From the NCBI GenBank assembly GCA_022684035.1, contig JAJHSB010000011.1, positions 1 through 50,741 of the forward strand: 50,741 bases of DNA. Reading direction: 5' to 3'. The DNA is from Candidatus Acetothermia bacterium (GTDB lineage Bacteria > Bipolaricaulota > Bipolaricaulia > UBA7950). Below the pieces are notes generated by a model that saw only the letters and a list, made by a program, of their open reading frames with translations, was not told the DNA's origin and ran no database searches. The translations under genes and the position numbers were made by a program. Below are positions 1 through 8,360 of the stretch, piece by piece (the stretch's first letter is position 1; each line of letters begins with the position of its first letter).

Positions 1-1
1 C

Positions 2-79
2 CGCGCGATCGAGGTATTCCGTAATGGTCTGACCGAATATCAAAAGTTACGGACTCCGTTGACGGCAAAGTATCGATGA
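2..79 (+). CDS. 3' end of an unidentified CDS, truncated by the window edge (…RAIEVFRNGLTEYQKLRTPLTAKYR*)
   Basis: Open frame from base 2 to TGA at 77-79, overlapping the next ATG (ATGA) as in an operon. Confidence 0.4.
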   Translation, partial: RAIEVFRNGLTEYQKLRTPLTAKYR

Positions 80-186
80 AAAGAGAGCGTCTTGATCGGT
101 TGGTCGTGGTACGCGGAATGGCAAAAAGTCGTTCGCACGGATAGCGATTGATTATGACCAGTCTCATTAAAATCGGCTTTCGTTGA
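76..186 (+). pseudogene. Remnant of the 5' end of a TlyA-like (hemolysin A / rRNA methyltransferase, S4 domain) gene
   Basis: ATG at 76 gives MKRERLDRLVVVRGMAKSRSHG*RLIMTSLIKIGFR*, resembling the TlyA N-terminus (KERLDxLLVERGLAxSRxxAxxLIMxGLV), with an in-frame TAG at 142-144. Confidence 0.55.
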
Positions 187-373
187 TTCAATTTAGCAGG
201 TGAGGCAGAATTTCACCCGCACATCCTGGTCTTACCTGAGTTATTTAGCTATCAATTTGTCGCCCATGCGCCGCGGCGCACTACGTCGGATAAAAATTAC
301 TATTTTCAAGGGAGTCAAGTTACCTTTCCTCATGCTTTTTTGTCAATATGTCAAGTGTAATTCGTGCGTGCTT

Positions 374-402
374 TTGACAAAGGCAGTAAAAGGTGATATA
401 AT
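374..402 (+). promoter_or_regulatory. Sigma70-type promoter TTGACA-N17-TATAAT upstream of the TRAP operon
   Basis: Perfect consensus hexamers at 374-379 and 397-402 with 17 bp spacing. Confidence 0.8.
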
Positions 403-516
403 TCTTATTCATCACCTGCGAGTGACAAATACAAATAAGTAAGAGGAGGTGATGTGCCACTACTGATACTCTATCGCTATATTTTGACACTATCAAAGAA
501 GGAGGAATAAAGTGAA

Positions 517-1560
517 ATGAGAAGCAAAATTTTGATCATTACAGCGATTTTTGTGCTTACAGTAGGTCTATTTACTGCGGCAGGAAGACCGACACAGGTG
601 ATTGAGTGGACTCTGCAAGGGATGAGTGTGCCAGGCGATCCTGCACATATATATCTGATGGACTGGGTCGAGGATATTTACAGGATGAGCGGAGGACGGT
701 TACGGATTACGGTGCATCCACCAGATGCGATTGTGCCGTTTATGGAAGTATTTAAAGCTGTATCAATGGGAGTTTTGGATGCTGGGCACACTTGGTATCC
801 TTTTTGGGTAGGGATTGATCCGGTCTTCGGTCTGTTTTGCGGGTCAGCAACGGGAATGACTCCCCATGAAACCGGTTTGTGGTATTTAGAATGGGGCGGC
901 CAGGAACTGGTAGCGGAAAAGTTTGCTCAATACAATATCCACTCGATCCCTATTGGAAGCACGCCTGGTGAAGTATTCCTGTGGGCCCATCATCCAATTC
1001 GCACCTTTGCGGATCTTAAAGGCGTAAGGGTCCGGGCTGCGGGTTTTTCATTAGAGATGTTTGCACGACTTGGAGTTGCTGCTTTCTGGATTCCAGGGGG
1101 AGAGACTGCTCCGGCGTTATTAAAAGGAGTAGTGGATGCGGCTGAATTCGTAACTTTCTCTACGGATGTAGCACTCGGTTTCCACGAGGCGGCACGCTAT
1201 GCAATGGTCGGACCACGTGGCACCACAATATCTGATAGTCTAATGATCAATATGGATCGCTGGAATGAACTGCCGCCGGACCTGCAAGCTATTGTAACTA
1301 TCGCAGCTCAAAAATATAAGCTTCGAGTCACGCTGTTTTATGAGAGGCTGGAGAAAGCAGCGGTAGCAAAAGCCATAGCGCATGGAGTCACCATAGTACA
1401 CATTGATGAGTCCCTTGCCAAGCTGGTCCGACAGACGTTTGATGAACTGCTCGATGAGCATGCAGCTAGATGTCCTTTCTTCGCCCGAGTCTTGGAATCT
1501 CAGCGTGCCTTTTTAGCAGAATATCGAGCGCTTAGAGATCTCATATGGCCTTGGGAGTAG
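517..1560 (+). CDS. dctP: TRAP transporter solute-binding protein, DctP family
   Basis: Signal peptide, DctP-type sequence, AAGGAGGAATAA RBS, followed by DctQ- and DctM-like genes. Confidence 0.9.
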   Translation: MRSKILIITAIFVLTVGLFTAAGRPTQVIEWTLQGMSVPGDPAHIYLMDWVEDIYRMSGGRLRITVHPPDAIVPFMEVFKAVSMGVLDAGHTWYPFWVGIDPVFGLFCGSATGMTPHETGLWYLEWGGQELVAEKFAQYNIHSIPIGSTPGEVFLWAHHPIRTFADLKGVRVRAAGFSLEMFARLGVAAFWIPGGETAPALLKGVVDAAEFVTFSTDVALGFHEAARYAMVGPRGTTISDSLMINMDRWNELPPDLQAIVTIAAQKYKLRVTLFYERLEKAAVAKAIAHGVTIVHIDESLAKLVRQTFDELLDEHAARCPFFARVLESQRAFLAEYRALRDLIWPWE

Positions 1561-1561
1561 A

Positions 1562-1585
1562 CGGAGAGAGTGGGGAGTCTCTCCG
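1562..1585 (+). terminator. Intercistronic hairpin after dctP (CGGAGAGA-GTGGGGAG-TCTCTCCG)
   Basis: Perfect 8-bp inverted repeat directly after the dctP stop; only a weak T tract follows. Confidence 0.5.
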
Positions 1586-1705
1586 CTTTGCTGCTTGATG
1601 ACAGGAACGGAGAGACTTCCATATATTTCCAAAAACAAGGTAAGAGCACCGCTATTCTTTTGATAAGGACGGAAGCAGCTGGTTTCACAACCAGGATAGG
1701 GAAAG

Positions 1706-2236
1706 ATGATAATAAGCATAGTTCAATTTATTGTAAAATTATTTGATGCAATTAACCGGATTGTCACGAAGGGACTGGCCTGGGCTATTTATCCTCTTAT
1801 TGTCATTGTGGTAATCGAGGTTGTGGCTCGATATCTCTTTGCTGTTCCTGTTATATGGGCCAGAGATGTATCTCTCTGGTTATATATGCTTCCCTTTATG
1901 TTATCTGCGGCTCATTACTACCATCGTAAAAAGCATATCGCCGCAGAAGATCTGCTGTATGCTACGCGTATGTCGCCGCGCATACAAGCGTTGATCGACG
2001 TGGTGCATTATTTATTTCTTCTTTCAGTAGCAATTTTAGTCTTAGAACCAGCAATAAGACAGATGCAACTCTCTATCCGATTTCGTGAGGCTTCTACTAT
2101 TACTATCTGGCGCCCGTTGTTATGGCCTGTTAGAGCTATAATCCCAATAACACTTGTCATGCTGATCCTCCAGGGAGTCTCCGGCCTCGGCCATGCTTTC
2201 GTAACCATATTTTCCAGCAGAGATGATCATAAGTAG
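1706..2236 (+). CDS. dctQ: TRAP transporter small permease, DctQ family
   Basis: Small multi-TM protein between DctP and DctM homologs. Confidence 0.88.
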   Translation: MIISIVQFIVKLFDAINRIVTKGLAWAIYPLIVIVVIEVVARYLFAVPVIWARDVSLWLYMLPFMLSAAHYYHRKKHIAAEDLLYATRMSPRIQALIDVVHYLFLLSVAILVLEPAIRQMQLSIRFREASTITIWRPLLWPVRAIIPITLVMLILQGVSGLGHAFVTIFSSRDDHK

Positions 2237-2262
2237 CATAGACACGTGCCAAAGAGGTAGTT

Positions 2263-3573
2263 GTGAGTATTGAATTAATAATCATACTGATGTTTGTTGC
2301 CCTTCTGATCGGGATTGGGATAGGACTTCCTGTAGCTTCGGTCTTATTGGGTATTGCACTGATATTTGGATGGTCTCTGTTGGGCGAAAGGACTTTCTTT
2401 ATTATCTCATCAACTATTTTCGGCACGATGCGAAATGAAGTTCTAATTGCGCTACCTCTCTTTATCTTTATGGGATCTATGCTGCAAGTATCGGGTATTG
2501 CTGATCGCTTATTCGCTGAACTGCGTGTTATACTCGGTCCGATCCGCGGAGGAGTAGGAGTGGTGACCATTCTGCTAGCCATCCTGCTCGCTGCGACTAC
2601 CGGGATAATCGGCGCCTCTATTGTCATAATGGGGGTACTTGCTCTTCCGAGCATGCTTAAGATCGGATACAACAAGCCACTGGCTACAGGGATTATCTGT
2701 GTCGGAGGATCTTTAGGTATTATTATTCCGCCCAGCATTATGCTAATTCTATATGGGATGCTCGCCGGAGTATCCATAGTAAGGCTCTTTGTTGCCGCAC
2801 TGATCCCTGGTCTTCTGATGGGGGCTATTTATATAGCATATATAGGAATACGCTGTTTTTTTCAGCCCCACTTAGGTCCACCGTTGCCAAAAGAGGAACG
2901 ACCGAAAATGTCATTGCAAAATCTCTCTGGCTTATTACTTTCCCTGCTTCCTCCTCTCTTCCTTATTCTTGCTGTGTTAGGAACTATTTTCTTTGGCATC
3001 GCCACTCCGACAGAAGCAGCAGCAGGAGGAGCTTTAGGGAGCATGATAGTTAGTCTTCGCAAACTTAACTGGAAAGTCTTAAAAGAGGCGGCTTACCAAA
3101 CCATAGAAGCAAGCGGAACTATATTATGGCTCGTTGTCGGCGCGATGGCGTTCTCTGCTGTCTTCATGGCGATTGGTGGTCGCGGAGTAGTGGCAGAGAT
3201 AGTCCTGGGGTTAGGGGGAAGCCCGGCCGCCATCCTGGCGATGCTGATGTTAATCCTATTTATTTTAGGGAAACTTATCTGTTGGGTAGGTATACTGCTG
3301 ATAATGGTTCCCATTATGACTCCTCTGGTTATCGAATTGGGCTTTGATCCGATCTGGTTTGCTGTGCTGGTCTGTGTCAATCTGAATATATCGATGGAGA
3401 CCCCTCCTTACGCCTATTCAATATTCTATCTCAAGCAAGTTGCTCCTCCAGAGGTGACTTTGATCGATATATACCGTGGGGTCGTGCCATTTATAATTCT
3501 TCAGATCATAGCACTTTTGCTGATCATCTTCTTTCCCCAAATAGCACTCTGGCTCCCTAACCTCATTCTGTAA
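2263..3573 (+). CDS. dctM: TRAP transporter large permease, DctM family (GTG start)
   Basis: 436 aa multi-TM protein with DctM motifs (GGSLGIIIPPSIMLILYG, ATPTEAAA). Confidence 0.92.
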   Translation: MSIELIIILMFVALLIGIGIGLPVASVLLGIALIFGWSLLGERTFFIISSTIFGTMRNEVLIALPLFIFMGSMLQVSGIADRLFAELRVILGPIRGGVGVVTILLAILLAATTGIIGASIVIMGVLALPSMLKIGYNKPLATGIICVGGSLGIIIPPSIMLILYGMLAGVSIVRLFVAALIPGLLMGAIYIAYIGIRCFFQPHLGPPLPKEERPKMSLQNLSGLLLSLLPPLFLILAVLGTIFFGIATPTEAAAGGALGSMIVSLRKLNWKVLKEAAYQTIEASGTILWLVVGAMAFSAVFMAIGGRGVVAEIVLGLGGSPAAILAMLMLILFILGKLICWVGILLIMVPIMTPLVIELGFDPIWFAVLVCVNLNISMETPPYAYSIFYLKQVAPPEVTLIDIYRGVVPFIILQIIALLLIIFFPQIALWLPNLIL

Positions 3574-3675
3574 TCATCTATCTCAGCCTTAATTTCTATG
3601 TTATCAGGATTCCGGGGAAATACACACTATAACTGGTTGAAAGCAACGCAGTGATCGGTAAGTGAATAGATTGAT

Positions 3676-5370
3676 TTATCGATTGCGAGGAAGAAGGATG
3701 AGCCCCACAGCGACCCGCCCGCCGCGGGAAAATTCACGATAAATTGTGCCATCGAGCAATACCATGGAACTGGCGTGCCCACCGTCGAGCGCCATTGCAT
3801 GCTGCACTCGCTTGGGCAGAGTATTTAAAATAGTGATTAAATCAGCAAAATTTGCATTGTTTACGGTGAGGAAGATCAATCCCCCCAACCGATCAACTGC
3901 GATAAGACTGCGGTCAGTACGACGTGTTACAAGCGGTGAATCAGGAACGAATGCCTCTAACTCCAAATCAAGTGCAACGATTCCATCGCTGATCAACAAC
4001 GGGCCAGCACTGACCGCATTAGTGATAAATGGATCAGCAGGGTCAAGTGTAAATCCGATTCGTGCCATATCGCCAACTTGCACATCTCTTAAATATCGGT
4101 TGCTATCGCCGCTCGCAACGATCAAATAGGTCCCGGGCGCAGCAGTGATAAATTGACTGTCGCGGATGGAGACGACTCGCCCGTGACGCAGAGTGATTAT
4201 CCGGTAAAGCCTACCAAAGGGACGAGAAATCGGACCGATATACTTAGGAGTATAGACAACTATCTCATTGTCGCGCATGGGCCGATTGACAGCGGCAAGC
4301 GTGATCCTCTCATCTCTGTGGCGGAGGAATAGATTAACTTTAGGGCGAAAGAAAGTGAGTCTTCCGAAAAAGTCAATTCCTAATGCCGCCCGCCGACTAT
4401 GATTGATGCTCAACACAGTCCCTGCCTGTATCAATAATCCTACTGGCACTCCAGTTGCGGTATCGAAAAAATTCGCATTGATCGCTGCAACAGCGCCATA
4501 ACGACGTGCCATCTCAGCAAGAGATGATAACTCGCCGATTCCGCTTTTCGGCACGACTGGAACAAGACGAAAATAGTTACGCCAGTTAGCGATATAAAGG
4601 TAATTAACCCTTATAGTCCCCCAACCGAAATCCCGTACAATCTCATGATGCTGAATATGCGGATTGATTCGTTCTCTGATCTCTCTTGTTGATGACTGGG
4701 TTTGATCAAAGAGCAACTGCACAGAGAAAAACCCTTCGGCAACGAAACTTTTGCTTCGCACAGGAACAGGAAAACGTAATTGAATTTGAACTTCCACGAC
4801 CCGTTGCGCCAGAGAATCGATTATTATATTGCGGATCTTCCCTTCATCCAGGTCGATCCGCCTCTCTATTTCCGGTGCGATTCGGCAATTGTAAAAACGT
4901 AGAACAAAGAGATCTTTCTCTATCACCTTTGGAATGACCGGAAGGAATGAATCGAATCTAAGTGTGATTCCTGTCATATCGACCGCAATCGTCTTAAGCA
5001 GCACCGGTTTCACACGTACGTGGTACGCATCACCAATTCGATGCAGCGAAGCGCCGATCAGAGCGACAATATCAGTAAGAGCAATATAATAAATTCCATC
5101 CTTTGGGTGAAGATAGTCACCGGGCAAAAGAGTGATTCCCCGCGGCCATCGGATAAGTTTCTGCCCCGTTATTCCACCATAATCGACCGTCGCACCGAGG
5201 TAACGGCTAAATTCTACTATCGGCACCATTACTTGGCCGTCGCGGCGAAACGGAGGATTATCGAATTGAAGTAGCTTAAGGTCCAGGTAGAGAGGGATAG
5301 AATCTGCGCCGTAAAGGAGCATGGGCAGCATCGTGAAGATGACGGCAACTATCACTATAATACGTCGCAT
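3676..5370 (-). CDS. Phosphodiester glycosidase (NAGPA) domain protein with N-terminal stalk/copper amine oxidase-like domain
   Basis: Signal peptide; C-terminal AAINANFFDTATGVPVGLLIQAG ... HAMALDGGHASSMVLLDG typical of NAGPA domains. Confidence 0.82.
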   Translation of the reverse strand: MRRIIVIVAVIFTMLPMLLYGADSIPLYLDLKLLQFDNPPFRRDGQVMVPIVEFSRYLGATVDYGGITGQKLIRWPRGITLLPGDYLHPKDGIYYIALTDIVALIGASLHRIGDAYHVRVKPVLLKTIAVDMTGITLRFDSFLPVIPKVIEKDLFVLRFYNCRIAPEIERRIDLDEGKIRNIIIDSLAQRVVEVQIQLRFPVPVRSKSFVAEGFFSVQLLFDQTQSSTREIRERINPHIQHHEIVRDFGWGTIRVNYLYIANWRNYFRLVPVVPKSGIGELSSLAEMARRYGAVAAINANFFDTATGVPVGLLIQAGTVLSINHSRRAALGIDFFGRLTFFRPKVNLFLRHRDERITLAAVNRPMRDNEIVVYTPKYIGPISRPFGRLYRIITLRHGRVVSIRDSQFITAAPGTYLIVASGDSNRYLRDVQVGDMARIGFTLDPADPFITNAVSAGPLLISDGIVALDLELEAFVPDSPLVTRRTDRSLIAVDRLGGLIFLTVNNANFADLITILNTLPKRVQHAMALDGGHASSMVLLDGTIYREFSRGGRVAVGLILLPRNR

Positions 5371-5468
5371 CCTTGTTCCTCGGAGAATTTAGTCACAAAT
5401 TCGCTAATCTCCTAACCCGGACAAGCCGGGAATCTCAATAACCAAATCTCAATTTCCAAACAATGACC

Positions 5469-5633
5469 GTGACTACTCAGGAGTCAGAAGTCAGGAGTCA
5501 GAAGTCAGAAGTCAGAAGCCAGAATAGAGGATAAAACGAATTGATGAGCCTTTTGCCAAATAATCCAGTCTTGAAAATGCTTGGCTGGTTTCCTGTTCAT
5601 TCTGACTCCTGAATTCTGGCTTCTGTCTCCTGA
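5469..5633. repeat. Inverted-repeat element, family 1 copy 1, carrying an IVP/four-helix-bundle ORF stub
   Basis: Left arm GTGACTACTCAGGAGTCAGAAGTCAGGAGTCAGAAG; right arm TTCTGACTCCTGAATTCTGGCTTCTGTCTCCTGA; minus-strand core KHFQDWIIWQKAHQFVLSSIL. Confidence 0.8.
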
Positions 5634-5937
5634 TTTGTTGGGAAATTGGTGCTTGGAATTTGTGATTTCAACTCCTTTCCATTTCGCGCAAGACTTCATA
5701 TCTTAGGGACTAAGTATTTAGCGGCCTTAGTCTATGATCTCTCTTTCTCCACTTTAGACTTATCTTTTTCCTCGCAAGAGGGTTATCAATCGTCTTAAGA
5801 AGATTCTCCTTGCCGAGGAGAGACTTATCGTCATGTGCATAATAATGCGTAGTTTTGCGAACAGAGAGTAGTTAGGTTTGTCTCTGACCTCTGGGTTGAG
5901 CCCAGAGACGAACCTGACTACGCATTCTAATACTTTA

Positions 5938-6411
5938 CTACGGAGAACTATGAGTTTCAGCATCCACTTGCACCTTCACCGTTGCGGTAATATCTTCATA
6001 TAGCCTGATCTTTATTGCGTAGGATCCGGCAGTCTCAATCGGTCGCTCAAGGTTGATTCGTGTTCTCTCGACTGTTACTTTCAACTCCTCTTCGATGAGT
6101 GCTGCGATATCTTCTGCACGGACCGACCCATAGAGATGTCCTTCATTATCTGCCTTGCGTGTAAAGAGAAGCAAGCGATCATTAATCTCTTCTCTGATTC
6201 TCAAAGCTTCTTCCTTACGTTCCGCTGCCTTCGATTCATACTCTCTTTTCACCTTTGCATAACGTGCGATATTATGCTCAGTAGGTTCAACGGCACGTCG
6301 CTGCGGGAGGAGATAGTTGCGTGCATAACCATCGGCCACCTCGACTATGTCGCCCGGAACACCCAAATGATCTACTTCAGTAATCAATAATAAACGTCTT
6401 ATTTGAATCAC
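5938..6411 (-). CDS. rplI: 50S ribosomal protein L9
   Basis: RRLLLITEVDHLGVPGDIVEVADGYARNYLLPQRRAVEPT matches the L9 signature. Confidence 0.93.
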   Translation of the reverse strand: MIQIRRLLLITEVDHLGVPGDIVEVADGYARNYLLPQRRAVEPTEHNIARYAKVKREYESKAAERKEEALRIREEINDRLLLFTRKADNEGHLYGSVRAEDIAALIEEELKVTVERTRINLERPIETAGSYAIKIRLYEDITATVKVQVDAETHSSP

Positions 6412-6599
6412 CTCGTCTCAATCTAATACGCTGAATTGTACTAATATTTCCGAAAAAAACAAGTTGTCATGGGATATGGATAATGGGGCAGAGAATCAGA
6501 AGTAGTAGATCTATATTATATGCCGAATCACGTCCATTTTGTCGTGATCAACAGTTAACTACCAGGGGCAACAAATATCGATTGACTCCCCTAATCCGA

Positions 6600-7466
6600 A
6601 TGTCGTATACTATAAGTAATGTGAAAGGACTGCGCAGCAAGATCAACGACAAAGCGTTAGTGATGGGGATTTTAAATGTCACTCCCGACTCTTTTTATGA
6701 TGGCGGACGATATTATGATCGACAGGCAGCGATCGACCGTGGTCTCAATATGATTGCCGAAGGAGCTGACATCATCGATATCGGCGGTATGTCAACGAGG
6801 CCAGGAGCAGCTCCCATCAGTCTGGCAGAAGAATTAGCGCGTGTCATTCCGGTGATCGAAGGATTACGCGAAAAGACCACCGCGATCTTATCGATTGATA
6901 CATATCGTGCTGCGGTCGCGCGACGTGGACTTGATAGTGGTGTGTCGATTGTAAATGATATCAGCGCACTTCGTTTCGACGCCGAGATGGCTTCAGTGGT
7001 AGCAGAATATAACTGCAATCTCATATTGATGCATATGCAGGGGAGACCGCAGACAATGCAAAATAATCCTGTTTATCAGGATGTGGTGGCCGAGATCATC
7101 TCGTTTCTAGAAGAACGAATTAGGGCTGCCACCGCAATGGGGATTGATCGAGAGCAGATCATCATCGATCCGGGAATCGGATTTGGTAAAAGAGATATTC
7201 ATAATTTTGAAATCATAAGACGGCTGAATGAATTCCGCATCCTTGACTGCCCGATTCTCATCGGGCTTTCGCGCAAGTCATTCATCGGCAGAAGACTGAA
7301 TCTGACGGAAGAAGAGCGATTAGAGGGAACGATTGCCGCCAATGCGATCGCAATTGCCAACGGGGCTGACATCATTCGTGTCCATGACATTCAGGCTGGT
7401 AGACGAACCGCTGATTTAGCGGTTAAACTGCGCATGGTCGATCCGCCTAAGCATGACAGAAGATAG
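6600..7466 (+). CDS. folP: Dihydropteroate synthase (ORF open from 6483; start at 6600 likely)
   Basis: VMGILNVTPDSFYDGG, DIGGMSTRPGA, NDISALR, IIDPGIGFGKR, GLSRKSF motifs. Confidence 0.93.
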   Translation: MSYTISNVKGLRSKINDKALVMGILNVTPDSFYDGGRYYDRQAAIDRGLNMIAEGADIIDIGGMSTRPGAAPISLAEELARVIPVIEGLREKTTAILSIDTYRAAVARRGLDSGVSIVNDISALRFDAEMASVVAEYNCNLILMHMQGRPQTMQNNPVYQDVVAEIISFLEERIRAATAMGIDREQIIIDPGIGFGKRDIHNFEIIRRLNEFRILDCPILIGLSRKSFIGRRLNLTEEERLEGTIAANAIAIANGADIIRVHDIQAGRRTADLAVKLRMVDPPKHDRR

Positions 7467-7478
7467 ATAGGAGAAGAA

Positions 7479-8060
7479 TTGACGATCAAATCCGATCTTG
7501 TAGTCTTAGGCCTCGATCCTGGACTCGCAACGACTGGTTATGGAATCATTCGCGCTGGTCTATCCACAAAGAGGGGGTGGGAGGTCCTTGCCGGTGGGGT
7601 AATCACTACTGATAAGAGTATGGAAGCCGCAGCACGGTTACGCCTAATCTACACCAATATCAGCGCGTTGATTAACGAATTTCCACTTACCGGAGCAGCG
7701 ATTGAAGAGATTTTTATGGCGCGTAATCACAAGACATTAATCTCCACTGCCCAAACACGGGGTGTTCTTCTGCTGGCGACGAGTAATATTCCCACACGTG
7801 AATACACGCCATTACAAGTGAAAAAGAGGATCACCGGTTACGGCACGGCAACCAAATATCAAGTACAGAAGATGGTGCAAGAACTTCTCCGGTTACCGGA
7901 AATCCCCCAGCCGGATGATATGGCAGATAGTCTTGCGCTGGCGCTCTGTTATTGTATCGAAGCGAATTCACCTCTCTATCGGGCTGATCAGCAGAAAAGA
8001 TATACTGAACGAACTCCAGATTTGCAAATTTGGGGGGAAACTCTAAGCACGAAATTCTAA
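7479..8060 (+). CDS. ruvC: Crossover junction endodeoxyribonuclease RuvC (TTG start)
   Basis: VLGLDPGLATTGYGII, EEIFMARNHKT, KKRITGYGTATKYQVQKMV, DDMADSLALALC. Confidence 0.93.
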   Translation: MTIKSDLVVLGLDPGLATTGYGIIRAGLSTKRGWEVLAGGVITTDKSMEAAARLRLIYTNISALINEFPLTGAAIEEIFMARNHKTLISTAQTRGVLLLATSNIPTREYTPLQVKKRITGYGTATKYQVQKMVQELLRLPEIPQPDDMADSLALALCYCIEANSPLYRADQQKRYTERTPDLQIWGETLSTKF

Positions 8061-8277
8061 TCCCTGATTTAATCAGGGACTAAACAAACCCAAAAGGAGA
8101 AACTCGAAGCACTAAATCCTAAATCCTAAACAAACCCAAATGACCAAAATCCAAAACTCAAAACAATACGATTTAGTTGAAAAGTCAAAGTAGTTTTGGG
8201 TTTTGAATTTGCTTGGAATTTGGTGCTTTGAATTTTGAATTTGTTTAGGATTTGGTGCTTAGAATTTAGGATTTGAT
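8046..8277. repeat. Inverted-repeat element, family 2, carrying a second type of IVP/four-helix-bundle ORF stub
   Basis: Arms AAGCACTAAATCCTAAATCCTAAACAAA / TTTGTTTAGGATTTGGTGCTTAGAATTTAGGATTT; core ORF 8140-8193 (+) MTKIQNSKQYDLVEKSK*. Confidence 0.75.
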
Positions 8278-8360
8278 AAACTTAACCAATTCTCCAGTGC
8301 GTTTAGTATAGAATTGCGCCGCAACAAGTAGTAAACTTGTAACGCAATACTAATACCAAT

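Noticed and set aside
200-442. 80-aa ORF at the left edge
   Set aside because: Overlaps the promoter and repeat sequence; no protein-like pattern.
2157-2777. Long minus-strand ORF (206 aa) antisense to dctQ/dctM
   Set aside because: Low-complexity I/P/S/T-rich translation opposite clear coding sequence; typical shadow ORF.
5480-5520. Short tandem CAGAAGTCAGGAGT units resembling a small CRISPR-like array
   Set aside because: Units are 7-8 bp with no spacers, and the same units recur inverted; they are arms of the inverted-repeat element.
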